Shown here in pieces: positions 56,801 through 64,000 of a DNA stretch of 64,000 nucleotides (its first letter is position 1; the number at the start of each line of letters is the position of its first letter). The notes below the pieces were generated by a model, which saw nothing but the letters and a program-made list of their open reading frames with translations, made no database searches and was not told the origin of the DNA. The translations under genes and the position numbers were made by a program. Source of the stretch: RUG11237 sp964450185 (GTDB lineage: Bacteria > Bacillota > Clostridia > Lachnospirales > Lachnospiraceae). The stretch spans positions 1 through 64,000 of the forward strand of contig CAYVCL010000002.1 of NCBI GenBank assembly GCA_964450185.1, read 5' to 3'.

Positions 56801-58340
56801 TTTCGCCATGTAAAATTACTACATCACCCTTTTTTATACCACACTGCTGTAATGCATAAGCGTTAGTTTCTATATATTTTTGCACTTCTCGATAGGAATA
56901 TTTAGATTTGCTGTCTGATAATGCTATTTTGTCCGGATATTGTTTCACTTTTTCATCAAATATCTGAATCAAATTTTTCCGAAATTGCGGAAGCTCCTTC
57001 TCCTTGTTACAACTGCATATATATTCCTGCAACTCCTCTTTTTCCATTAAAGAAAAATCGCTAACTTTTTCATCTTTTCTCCCTATTGCCTGCTCTGCTA
57101 AAATCTCAAACCGCTTTACCATTTCTTCTATGAAATCTCTTGTATAGCTTTTACTGTTATATATAAAATTAAGTCTGAGATTTTCCTCTGGTACTACAGC
57201 CAAAACAAATGGATAACTATTATTTTCTGTCATAGAAAATTTTTCCATACGAAGTACACCGTCTACATTTTCAAGAATCTGCTCGTACATATAATTCTCA
57301 AATACTACAAGATGATTAAATAGTTCTCCTTTGCGCCCTCCTGACTTTTGTATCTCGTTCAAAGGTGTATGCCAATATTTGCAAGCTTCTACAAATTCTA
57401 TTTGCTTTTCCTGTACCAATGTATCAAAACTAATATTTCCCGTTTGATATCTTACCGGAATAGTATTAATAAACAAACCGGCAATGTCTTCTACATTTGC
57501 AATCTCTGTACTTCTTCCAGAAACAACCGTTCCAAATACAACATCCTTTTTATTCGTATATCTTTGCAACAACAAGCCCCAAATTGAAAGAAATACTACA
57601 TTCATTGTGACACCTTGTGTTTTACAATATTCCTGCAATTTCTGATACAATTTCGAATTGATATTCACAGAATATTCTGCTTTTTCACTGCCTGCTTCTT
57701 TGCCTTTTTTGTATTCTATAATTTCCGATATATCTTCATATCCGTTTAAATATTGCTTCCAATACGATAAATCTGTTTTAATATCTCGTTTTTCTAACCA
57801 CGTAATATAGTTTTGATATGGAATCACAGGTTGCAGATTGAGTGATTTCTTCTTATGAATGCTTTCATAAATCTCTATTACTTCTTTTGCTAATACCCCG
57901 ACGCTATATGCATCCAAAATAATATGATGAAATGTCCATACAAATCTATAGGTTCCATCTGCTCGTTTAATAAGGAGAAATTTACTAAGCGTATCTCTAG
58001 AAAGATTAAACTCTGTTTCCATTTCCATTTTACATATGCTTGCAATTTCTTCCTCAGTTCTAACATTTCTTATCTGAAAATTCAGCTTTCCGCTCTTTTC
58101 TACTACTTGAATGGGCTCTTTCAATTTGTGATACAAAATTCTGGTTCTCAAAATTGGCTGCCGTTCTATCAATAGCTCAAAGGTTTTCTTTAAATCTTCT
58201 TGGGATATATCTCCTTGCAACTCCATAGAAGCCTGTCCCATATATAATCCTGTTTGAGGTTTTTTCATTATATGAAACAACATTCCCTGTTGTAATGGAG
58301 ATAGGCGATACATCGCCTCAATATTTTCTCTTACTGCCAT
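50895..58340 (-). CDS. NRPS: C-A-PCP-Cy-A-PCP-R (second synthetase)
   Basis: The 2,481-residue cytoplasmic synthetase adds two residues and releases the product. Domains: C (about 10-440, LSPLQQGMLFH, and HHIILDA for HHxxxDG near 138), A (about 460-940, TSGSTGTPK near 600), PCP (LGGDSIKGM, Ser near 986), Cy (about 1060-1480, DILVVDAAS near 1185 and SRTPQVYLD), A (about 1500-1970), PCP (LGGNSIKGM, Ser near 2028) and thioester reductase (TGGAGFFAAH near 2121, YIQSK near 2285). The Cy-linked A domain reads D-L-Y-N-L-S-L-I-W, the cysteine code; the first A reads about D-A-L-F-F-G-A-V-C, hydrophobic but not assignable. The opening C motif is of the kind that takes D-residue donors. ATG 58340 has AGGAG. 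Confidence 0.94.
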   Translation of the reverse strand: MAVRENIEAMYRLSPLQQGMLFHIMKKPQTGLYMGQASMELQGDISQEDLKKTFELLIERQPILRTRILYHKLKEPIQVVEKSGKLNFQIRNVRTEEEIASICKMEMETEFNLSRDTLSKFLLIKRADGTYRFVWTFHHIILDAYSVGVLAKEVIEIYESIHKKKSLNLQPVIPYQNYITWLEKRDIKTDLSYWKQYLNGYEDISEIIEYKKGKEAGSEKAEYSVNINSKLYQKLQEYCKTQGVTMNVVFLSIWGLLLQRYTNKKDVVFGTVVSGRSTEIANVEDIAGLFINTIPVRYQTGNISFDTLVQEKQIEFVEACKYWHTPLNEIQKSGGRKGELFNHLVVFENYMYEQILENVDGVLRMEKFSMTENNSYPFVLAVVPEENLRLNFIYNSKSYTRDFIEEMVKRFEILAEQAIGRKDEKVSDFSLMEKEELQEYICSCNKEKELPQFRKNLIQIFDEKVKQYPDKIALSDSKSKYSYREVQKYIETNAYALQQCGIKKGDVVILHGENSIEMVVAILAVLKVGGVYLPIDSKAPQERVRKMLNVIPNSGCIMAVSKSSVDYLEDYQILEVKLQVSENKPKQVEITAEAPAYIMCTSGSTGTPKAVLISQKGIIRLVFGQELVQLTSEDKFIKASTPAFDASTLEMYEALLHGGSLRIVEKEELLDLKRLREIIKKEKITAGFFSTPLFTKMVQENAKIFDGMKYIFTGGDVLSFETGKRAAQINKEAMIINAYGPTENTVCSTWHLVKENDTNPLPIGKRLDNSSGYVVDCFGNLQCKNLPGELYVGGAGVALEYVGNEELTNEKFVRIPEISEERLYSTGDYVWEDEDGSLYFIGRKDNQCKIRGFRIELEEIQNAMNGMEEIDAAEVVVYQTEASGDKSMGAFYISSKQQSQQKILEKLQCLLPEYMIPTVLIRLDEFPMKESGKVDKNSLKIMAAQNNIGKECATTYTEERMLLLWSEVLGRQEIGVNESFFVLGGDSIKGMKLVAQGERKGLFFSLSELYQNQTIKALSAMIDADDGTGIRKKRLLPEHLKYVKPNTKEKYEEFQCNEIQQAYIMGRSVEFELGGFSTHYYTELDGNVEIERMEEALNKVIAKHAMLRTVLSSRNSQKILKTVEKYEIPYHDISTLSKKEQENILKSIRKEMSEEVFDLEQWPLFRMEAYRLSETRVKICFGIDILVVDAASLLMVERELMAYYQDTQLEVKESEFTFRDYCVAMEKLKESEIYEEDKQYWKQKIDEFPLAPALVVDTESVKGKIPTFQRKSILLEKKQWETIKRLGVKYQVTPAAILCTAYGVILEHWSGQNHFALDLTVFDRYAFNPQVAELVGDFTRIMLVEMDFREKKHFWDKVEKTNQTLVETLEHSNYSGVEFIRDISNKYALGTKAAMPYIFTCALYSEDEKVKYSLLEETYSISRTPQVYLDNQVTEKNGMLSIVWDYPMEIWEEEQIDGMFQQYIELLNSIGTEEEGKIQLPEYVKEQYQKYNDTYEEAQALYQKKQLTLNDMMKQAFSKYSENIAVVADNKRLTYYELERLSDEVAYRLQEKKIPKKSYIAIEGHRQISTLIYIVGVLKYGCAYVPINMEYPEERREYIIRHSECRLVIKEDFLNDVEIKNCRSYQAENVRPEDVAYVIFTSGSTGQPKGVVITQNGAANTVADINEKFEVTESDCLIGLSSFGFDLSVYDIFGAFSTGAKLALVKEQRNVKEVAHLLKEEQVTFWNSVPAVIEMFLTIQEDCKNDTLKNILLSGDWIPLKLPEQIRKHFSKANVTSLGGATEASIWSIYYPIPKSLQAKWKSIPYGMPLKNQQIYVMDEQMQLCPNGVRGEICIGGIGIAKEYINDMEKTQEVFVEHPDYGRIYRTGDTGIFHGEYIEFTGRIDGQVKIRGFRIEIGEIEAKATEEETVKDAVVVVQKQEKADTCLVLFYTERAKDSVDLQKLKGRLEKTLPVYMIPSAFVKLEQFPLSVNGKVDRKALPMVKVEEDTRYMQPENEKENLILQIWQQVLERENIGVRQNFFELGGNSIKGMKFISMAEKQGLKIQLPDIFRYNTIEQIAKVAVFSENMDLKNAQRLEEWVEMMESYQATAYFTEAYEKYKMKYQAPSFQQTDDFEHYFITGGAGFFAAHLIVEILLQTNAKVTTLIRATKTEETVEERFENALKFYVPERNLYQEFKHRITVLEGDVSDERMGMKEETYQWLGEKVDCIIHAATLVKHYGLWSVFEKINIQGTKHVAELMEQGREKQFIFISTLSAGYTLGRNESDVAYTEDYTSVGEKSDNFYIQSKINAEEIVEKMQQSGKRVKIFRLGFLVQSYERGIFQMNAEENALFQMLETILRIGHVPDMRGEMFDMTYVDYAAKAVFALMKVKEKGHIYHIFNSDRMSLGRFAQYCRENEMNVNIMEIKAFFEYVFGHLKELSNDMSHLLTLTMADGEIKQTLAYQYKNDKTCAILTRLGFEWPKVTKKQIEDVLVVLGYKE

Positions 58341-58359
58341 TTTTCTTCTCCTCGTGTTT

Positions 58360-58587
58360 CTAATCAAGTAACTGTTCTAAAATAAATTCCATCTCATCTT
58401 CTTCCTGCTTTTTTAGTTGCCCCATTTCCTCCAACAACTGCTTTATCCACTGCTTTGAGAATAACCTTTTATCATAAGAAAGTTTCCAACATATCTGCTT
58501 ATCTTCCACAAAAGCAACAACTGATAATGCTGCAATTCCTTCACCTTCTTCTGATACATTCTGCCCCACCTCTACCTGCTCTACCAA
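58360..58587 (-). pseudogene. C-terminal remainder of the epimerization domain, cut off by in-frame TAA
   Basis: These 75 codons continue the frame of the first synthetase directly after its TAA. They have the look of an E-domain end: after the NYLG motif such domains normally run another 60-75 residues with a segment like ALSVVAFVEDKQICWKLSY and a final helical stretch (QWIKQLLEEM). The piece ends with LLD and TAG just before the next synthetase gene. A TTG follows the TAA immediately, but no ribosome site precedes it, so separate translation is doubtful. It is not a stand-alone gene by composition; it completes the domain. Confidence 0.75.
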
Positions 58588-61500
58588 TTATCCATAATTT
58601 TTACTATCAATGCTTCCCAAATAATTAAAATGAATTAACACAGGATAATCCTCAAATTCCGGTTCTGCCTGAAGAATAGCAAAACCCTTTCCTTTTTCCG
58701 GTACTTTACCCAATGTGTCATGAACTATATTTACCACACTATCTATATTTGCTTCTTGGCTTAATCCTTCAAATATTACGGGATAAGTATAACTAAACCA
58801 ACCCATGGTATTTTGAATATCAATGTCATTACGCTCATCCTCTCTCCCATGATATTCCATTTCTACCATAATTCCATCTCTATTACTCAATTTGGAAAAT
58901 GCCTTTAAGAATACTGCCAACAGATATTCTTCTATATCTTTTCCCGGCAATATAGACTTTTCTCCTCTTTGTTCTATCCTCTTCAATTCGAATTCCCTTA
59001 CTCCGTCCAGTAGCTGCCATGATTTATTTAGCTCCAATCCCTTTTTCAATACATCAAGCCAATAATCACTATCCTTTTGTGTTGTTTTTTTCATATACGC
59101 AGCCCACTCCATATATGAAGTTTCTGCCTGATAATTTCCTATCGTTTCTCCCTGCTTTCGCTTCGTATAGATTTCCACAAAATCATTTAATAATAATCTC
59201 AATGACACACCATCCGTAAGCAAATGATGAACAAAGAAATACAGTTTTGCTTTTTGCTTCCATTCATAATAAGCAATACCTAATAATGGTCCTTTTTCTA
59301 TGTCAAATTTACTTTCAAGCAAATCATTTTCTCTTTGAATTTCTTCTTCTGATTCTATCTTTTTATAACAAAAAACATAACTTTTTTTCAAAAAACTTCT
59401 ATCTCTTGTGCTACTTTCAAATTGATTTCCTTTTTTTACAAATACCGTTCTTAACACATCATGATATTTTAACAAATCCTCAATGGTTTCCTGTAACACA
59501 ACTTCTTGTAATCTTTCCGTTAATGTAATACTTATATACTGATTCCAACGATTTCTTCCCTGTTTGATTTTACGGAAAAACCACTGTTGAGCTGGGGTTA
59601 TCGGATACGTTCCCTGTACATCCTGATACTCTTTTACACCATTATATTTTTTCATAATTGTTGCTAACAATTCTATCGTTGCATGTGTATATAATTCTTT
59701 CATATCCACTTGATATCCTAATCGCTTTAATGCGGAAAGAATTTGTATCGCTTTAATGGAATCTCCTCCTAAGGAAAAAAAGTTTTGATTTACTCCAATC
59801 TCTTCGATTCCAAGAATTTGTTTCCATAACTGCAACAATAATTTTTCTTCTTCATTTTTCGGTGTATGCAGTACATTTTCTTTGTATTTCATCTGCAATA
59901 ATTTCGTCCTGTCAACCTTTCCATTACTTGTTAATGGCATTTCAACAATCTCCACTAATTGAGAAGGGATCATATAAGCCGGCAATTTTTTCTCTAACGC
60001 ATTCCGAATCTCCAGTTCGCTCTGTTCTTTTGACAAACAATAGAAAGCAAGAATTCTTTTGAATTGTTCTCCTTCCACCAACACACAGGCTTCTTGTATT
60101 CCTGCAATTCCAAGTAATGCCACCTCAATTTCTCTGGTTTCAATCCTATAACCATTTACCTTTACCTGCGCATCTCTCCTTCCCAAAAACTCAATCTGTT
60201 CATCACATCTATGCATTTTTCCGTAATCACCTGTATGATAAATCCTTCCAAATGGTGCTTGGTTTTTAAACGCTTGTTCCGTTTTTTCCTTATCATTTAG
60301 ATATCCGTCCGCTACGCCAATGCCTCCAATACAAATTTCTCCTGTAACTTCCGGTGGACAAAGTTTTCCTTCTTCATCCAGTACATATATTTTCTGATTA
60401 TCTAATGGTGAACCATAGGGAATGCTATTCCACTGCTCTTTTACTTCATCAATCACATAAGCTATAGACCATATAGAAGCCTCTGTCGCACCTCCTAAGC
60501 TTACTACTCTTGCATTTTTGAAGCACTGCTTCAATCTTCCCGGTAATGTCAGTGGAATCCAGTCACCGCTCAAAAAAAAGTATCGCATTTTTGAATACGC
60601 ATACTCTTGCTTTCTTTCACTCAACAATAATTCACATAATGCCGGAACAGAATTCCAAATAGTAACACCTTCTTCCCGACATAACTTTTCCAATTCTTCC
60701 CCATTTTTTTGTTCCTGTACAAGTACTAAAGTAGCACCTGCAAAAAATGTACCAAACACATCATATACCGATAAGTCAAAACACAACGAAGATATTCCTA
60801 AAATCACATCTTTTTCATTTACTTCAAACCTCGCATTCATACTTTTAATTGTATTTACTGCAGATTGATTTGATATAACCACTCCCTTAGGTTCTCCCGT
60901 ACTACCGGACGTAAATATCACATATGCAGGACGTTCCCAATCTTTCTTTGTCCCTTTTTCCAATAATACTATTTTTTTATTTCCATTATTTTCCAATTTC
61001 GTCCAGTCGAAAGGTTCTAATAAAATTCTACTCTGACTTTTCTTCAATATGAATTCTACCCTTTCCTTTGGATATTCTTCTAATATTGGAACATATGCCG
61101 CTTTACATTTTAAAACTCCAAGAATATTCAAGAGTGTACTAATATCACGTCTTGCACTGACTCCAATATATTCCCCCGGTTCCACTCCATTTTCTAATAA
61201 TTGTTCTTTGATTTGTTCTGATAAATTCCACAATTCTTCGTATGTAATTTCTTCTTTATCGCTTTTTATTGCAATTTTTTTAGGAGCTTTGCAAACGCCT
61301 TGATAAACTAACTCCACTAATGTTTCCGGCTCCCATTTTTGTTCTGTTTGATTATAATTTTTCCATAATTCTGCATCTTCTGGAAGCAATTGAAATATAT
61401 CCGAATCAGCCTTTCCCAGACTTTGCTCAAGCAATGCTATCATCTGATTTCCCATGATTTTTAAAGATTTTTCATCCATGTATTCTACTGCATAATCCCA

Positions 61501-62694
61501 TGTGACAAGAAGTTTTCCATGATATTCCGTTGCCTGACAATCCAACATAACCTGAGGTGTCTGACTTATTCCATATTCTAACTCCCCAAAGAAATCCAAA
61601 ATTTCAAAAGGATCTTCTTTAAACAGCATACTGGTAAATACAATTGGCATAATTGCCTTTGTCCCCATATTTCGCTGTCTGGAAAGTTCTCGCATGACCT
61701 CTATTCCATTAAAAGTATTATGTCGATATGACAATAACATTTCTCGGGATACTTGCTTTGCTACTTCAAACAAACCTTTGTCTTTGTAAAATCCCTGCTC
61801 TATTCCCACTAACAATGCCGTTGTATAATCACCTACCAACGTGTTTTCCTTATATTTACCTCGTTCGGACATAGTCAGATTGATTGTAAAATCTTTGTTT
61901 TCGCTCCATTTCCCCAACACCATAACATATGCTGCGAGTACTATGGATGTTGGTGAAAGCCCTTTCTGTTCTGCGCGTTTTTTTATAAACTGCCATTTAT
62001 CTTTTTCAAGATTTAATGTAATTCTTGAAATCGGACTTACCAACTCTTTTTCTGCATTTTTTGTTTGTTTTGGCACCGGAAGTACCGGTGCCATCGGAAG
62101 TGTATCTAACTTTTTCTGCCAATACATCTTGTCTTTTTGATAGCGTTCTGATTGCTTTAACACTTTTTGCTTCTCTATATATTCTTCATAAGATGCTGTT
62201 AAAACTTCCACTTCTTTATAGGGACAATTATAATATTTTTCTAGTTCTCGTCCAATCAGACACAAGCTACTGCTGTCCGCAACCAGCATATCAAAAGAAA
62301 GAAGTAACACATTTTTTTCTTCTCCCATTTTTATATAAAGAAAACGATATTGAGGCCATACTGCCGGGTCTGTGCTTTCTAAAAACATCTCTACCCTTTT
62401 TTCTTTCAAAATTTCTTCTTTTTTGGATTTTTCTTCCTTTTGTAAATCAAGGATTGGTATCTGATATCTCGGAACTTCTTCCATAATCATCTGCTCATTT
62501 TCATTAAAAATACGAGCTCTTAACATTCCTTGTTGCTTAATCACTTTATTCATTGCCTCTTCCAATTTATTCGGGGCTAATTCTGTCCTAAATTGATAGC
62601 ATATATGTGTCGATGTGCCTCCAAGTTCAAACTCTTTCCGCCTTCCCATATAATAGGCTCTTTGAACGTCTGACAGTTCAAATATTTGCTTCAT
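58588..62694 (-). CDS. NRPS: Cy-A-PCP-E (first synthetase), E domain interrupted at its end
   Basis: The 1,368-residue synthetase has Cy (about 5-430, DMLVADSSS near 136, SQTPQVMLD near 395), A (about 450-940, TSGSTGEPK near 597), PCP (LGGDSIKAI, Ser near 978) and E (about 1045 to the stop; PITPAQQWFF, HHLLTDG near 1158, EYHGRE, MGWFSYTYPV and FNYLGS near 1358). The A pocket reads D-L-Y-N-F-S-L-I-W, one change from the cysteine code. The TAA at 58588-58590 comes ten residues after FNYLG, and the missing end of E follows in frame. Starting with Cy, it needs an upstream donor not in view. GGAAGAG precedes the ATG, two bases after the permease stop. Confidence 0.93.
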   Translation of the reverse strand: MKQIFELSDVQRAYYMGRRKEFELGGTSTHICYQFRTELAPNKLEEAMNKVIKQQGMLRARIFNENEQMIMEEVPRYQIPILDLQKEEKSKKEEILKEKRVEMFLESTDPAVWPQYRFLYIKMGEEKNVLLLSFDMLVADSSSLCLIGRELEKYYNCPYKEVEVLTASYEEYIEKQKVLKQSERYQKDKMYWQKKLDTLPMAPVLPVPKQTKNAEKELVSPISRITLNLEKDKWQFIKKRAEQKGLSPTSIVLAAYVMVLGKWSENKDFTINLTMSERGKYKENTLVGDYTTALLVGIEQGFYKDKGLFEVAKQVSREMLLSYRHNTFNGIEVMRELSRQRNMGTKAIMPIVFTSMLFKEDPFEILDFFGELEYGISQTPQVMLDCQATEYHGKLLVTWDYAVEYMDEKSLKIMGNQMIALLEQSLGKADSDIFQLLPEDAELWKNYNQTEQKWEPETLVELVYQGVCKAPKKIAIKSDKEEITYEELWNLSEQIKEQLLENGVEPGEYIGVSARRDISTLLNILGVLKCKAAYVPILEEYPKERVEFILKKSQSRILLEPFDWTKLENNGNKKIVLLEKGTKKDWERPAYVIFTSGSTGEPKGVVISNQSAVNTIKSMNARFEVNEKDVILGISSLCFDLSVYDVFGTFFAGATLVLVQEQKNGEELEKLCREEGVTIWNSVPALCELLLSERKQEYAYSKMRYFFLSGDWIPLTLPGRLKQCFKNARVVSLGGATEASIWSIAYVIDEVKEQWNSIPYGSPLDNQKIYVLDEEGKLCPPEVTGEICIGGIGVADGYLNDKEKTEQAFKNQAPFGRIYHTGDYGKMHRCDEQIEFLGRRDAQVKVNGYRIETREIEVALLGIAGIQEACVLVEGEQFKRILAFYCLSKEQSELEIRNALEKKLPAYMIPSQLVEIVEMPLTSNGKVDRTKLLQMKYKENVLHTPKNEEEKLLLQLWKQILGIEEIGVNQNFFSLGGDSIKAIQILSALKRLGYQVDMKELYTHATIELLATIMKKYNGVKEYQDVQGTYPITPAQQWFFRKIKQGRNRWNQYISITLTERLQEVVLQETIEDLLKYHDVLRTVFVKKGNQFESSTRDRSFLKKSYVFCYKKIESEEEIQRENDLLESKFDIEKGPLLGIAYYEWKQKAKLYFFVHHLLTDGVSLRLLLNDFVEIYTKRKQGETIGNYQAETSYMEWAAYMKKTTQKDSDYWLDVLKKGLELNKSWQLLDGVREFELKRIEQRGEKSILPGKDIEEYLLAVFLKAFSKLSNRDGIMVEMEYHGREDERNDIDIQNTMGWFSYTYPVIFEGLSQEANIDSVVNIVHDTLGKVPEKGKGFAILQAEPEFEDYPVLIHFNYLGSIDSKNYG

Positions 62695-62696
62695 TT

Positions 62697-64000
62697 TTAT
62701 TCTCTTCCTTTCAAAACTTCTACCATGGAAATATGATCAATTTTCTTATTCAAGAACAGATATATGAAAAAGTATGCTACTACACCTAAAATCACACACA
62801 GAATTGCCGAAAACATACTTAATTCAAAATCCATAAATCCACGGAAGCTTGCATTTAACACAGGCCACATTTCACACATTAGTACCTTATCTAAAGGAAC
62901 TGCTATTACAAGCCCGAAAAGAAGCACCCAAAAGGTAGCTCCAAAATACAAGCTCTTTATTTCTTTTGGTAAATATCCTAAAATTTTCACAAGAGATATA
63001 TCTGCTACATTACGTTCAATTACTAATTTCAATAACAAAAACAATAGGACCAGAAAAATAATTATCCCTCCTGCTATCAGCATTAAGACAGTCGCTGACA
63101 TCATATCAAAATAATTTCGTGCCGCTTCCATTAAAGATTCTCTAGTTACAACAGAATTCAGGTACATACTTTCAATAGACAATTCCTGTTCCGATAAATA
63201 TCCATTAAAGGTAGATTCCTCTTGTCCTAATAACTGATTCAAATTTTCTCTCTCCATAAATGCATATAACCCTGTTGCATATGGTACGATTTCTACTATT
63301 TTTAATTTGTATTCTTCCTCCACCGAATCTTTCAGAACAATAATTTCATCTTTTTTTAATTTGAATTTTTTTGCCGTTGCATCTGAAATAATAATTTCAT
63401 TTTCTTTTAAATCTTTTATCTTTTTATCAAAATAGCTACTTTCCCTCGGCAACCCCATAATAGTTACCGCCATGTCTTCCTCTCCTATTTCAAAATAGCA
63501 GTCCAAACTCTTCAAATATATCTTTTCACAATCTTCTTCCACTTCAATTGGTGCCTTTAACAAATACATATTTTCACATAAAATAGTATCTTCTACCTCT
63601 GACACATAATTCCGAATGCTATCATACATTCCCAATCCCATAACTAACATAAATACAGCCAGTATGATACCTGCAATCAAAATCAGATAATTTCCTATTT
63701 CACATAAGAATACACGAATCTTAAACCTTGTTGAAAATCTTCCATGAACCAAATTATATTCGCGTGCCTTTTCCTTTTTTAAATCATTCCGAAGCATTCG
63801 CAATGGTTTTACATTCAATGCCTTATTTAAGATGACATAATTTATCACAAGTACTAAAATAAACGGATAAATCACAGCTATAATCACACACATCGGTTTT
63901 ACTGATAAAATTAATTTTGGAATACAGTAGAATCCGTACGAAGCTGCCACTAATGATTTCGTAATTCCAAACACTCCCATTACCCAGCCTAATACAGAGC
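62697..64000 (-). CDS. FtsX-type ABC transporter permease, 5' end outside the window
   Basis: The visible 434 residues are the C-terminal half of a large permease. They show the end of a first FtsX domain (helices about 1-60 of this piece), a linker (KKEKAREYNLVHGRFS), a helix, an outer domain (about 130-300), and a second FtsX domain with three helices near the end. The frame stays open to the right edge. Such permeases pair with an ATPase and act in peptide export or resistance. The stop is two bases before the NRPS ATG, so the permease is in the NRPS operon and may export the product or give self-protection. Confidence 0.88.
   Translation of the reverse strand, partial: SVLGWVMGVFGITKSLVAASYGFYCIPKLILSVKPMCVIIAVIYPFILVLVINYVILNKALNVKPLRMLRNDLKKEKAREYNLVHGRFSTRFKIRVFLCEIGNYLILIAGIILAVFMLVMGLGMYDSIRNYVSEVEDTILCENMYLLKAPIEVEEDCEKIYLKSLDCYFEIGEEDMAVTIMGLPRESSYFDKKIKDLKENEIIISDATAKKFKLKKDEIIVLKDSVEEEYKLKIVEIVPYATGLYAFMERENLNQLLGQEESTFNGYLSEQELSIESMYLNSVVTRESLMEAARNYFDMMSATVLMLIAGGIIIFLVLLFLLLKLVIERNVADISLVKILGYLPKEIKSLYFGATFWVLLFGLVIAVPLDKVLMCEMWPVLNASFRGFMDFELSMFSAILCVILGVVAYFFIYLFLNKKIDHISMVEVLKGRE

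Noticed and set aside
58360..58587. Independent small gene between the two synthetases
   Set aside because: It has no ribosome site, starts directly after the in-frame stop, and its sequence fits the end of an E domain.
1..64000. CRISPR array or cas genes
   Set aside because: No regularly spaced repeats with spacers and no cas genes were seen; the Cas4-like motif belongs to a DUF2800 phage protein.
1..64000. tRNA or rRNA genes, including a tRNA attachment site
   Set aside because: No cloverleaf or TTCGAATC-type arm was found; the element boundary lies in comEC.
62697..64000. Complete 427-residue permease starting at ATG 63980
   Set aside because: The frame stays open upstream of that ATG to the window edge, and the fragment lacks a first FtsX half.

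Overview
The window looks like a low-GC Clostridia genome, most likely Lachnospiraceae. The signs are short AT-rich intergenic regions, GGAGG ribosome sites, a short-form ArgC, a KtrAB pair, a DUF5721 protein, and a comEA / two-component / GerMN-lipoprotein / comEC string. The assignment rests on protein character and gene order; no 16S gene is present.

Region 1 (1 to about 19,350) is one end of an integrated phage-like element. It carries a VRR-NUC nuclease fragment, a primase-helicase, DUF2800 (PD-(D/E)XK-like), DUF2815, a family A DNA polymerase, and a complete type I restriction-modification operon (hsdM, hsdS, hsdR). That operon is led by an ISL3-transposase-like protein that seems to lack a catalytic residue. 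A CI-like repressor, a strongly folded leader RNA before an unrecognised 276-residue protein, and a SymE-like small protein follow. Two 100-N gaps (6000-6099, 7397-7496) are scaffold joins: each is flanked by the same 55 bases, and removing the 155 bases restores one open frame in both genes. The element appears to be inserted in the 3' end of comEC, whose product lacks the usual last few dozen residues.

Region 2 (19,350 to 48,500) is mostly chromosomal core. It contains truncated comEC, a GerMN lipoprotein, a histidine kinase and response regulator, and comEA. An arginine regulon follows: argC-GNAT-argJ-argB-argD plus a solute-binding protein, divergent from argG, with ArgR-like boxes between the two promoters. 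Then come an NrnA-like DHH phosphoesterase, KtrAB potassium uptake, DegV, an M18 aminopeptidase, DUF5721, two membrane proteins, an AEC transporter, folA, thyA, a YigZ-family protein and a class A penicillin-binding protein.

Region 3 (48,741 to the right edge) is the most unusual part: a nonribosomal peptide synthetase locus. Reading leftward on the minus strand it has an FtsX-type ABC permease (cut by the window edge), an NRPS with Cy-A-PCP-E, an NRPS with C-A-PCP-Cy-A-PCP-R, a TauE/SafE (TSUP) permease and a type II thioesterase, all closely coupled. An Sfp-type phosphopantetheinyl transferase converges from the other strand. Both Cy-linked A domains carry a cysteine-type pocket code, so the predicted product holds two cysteine-derived thiazoline rings around one other residue and is released reductively as an aldehyde or alcohol. 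The epimerization domain of the first synthetase is split by one in-frame TAA, with the rest of the domain intact directly after it.
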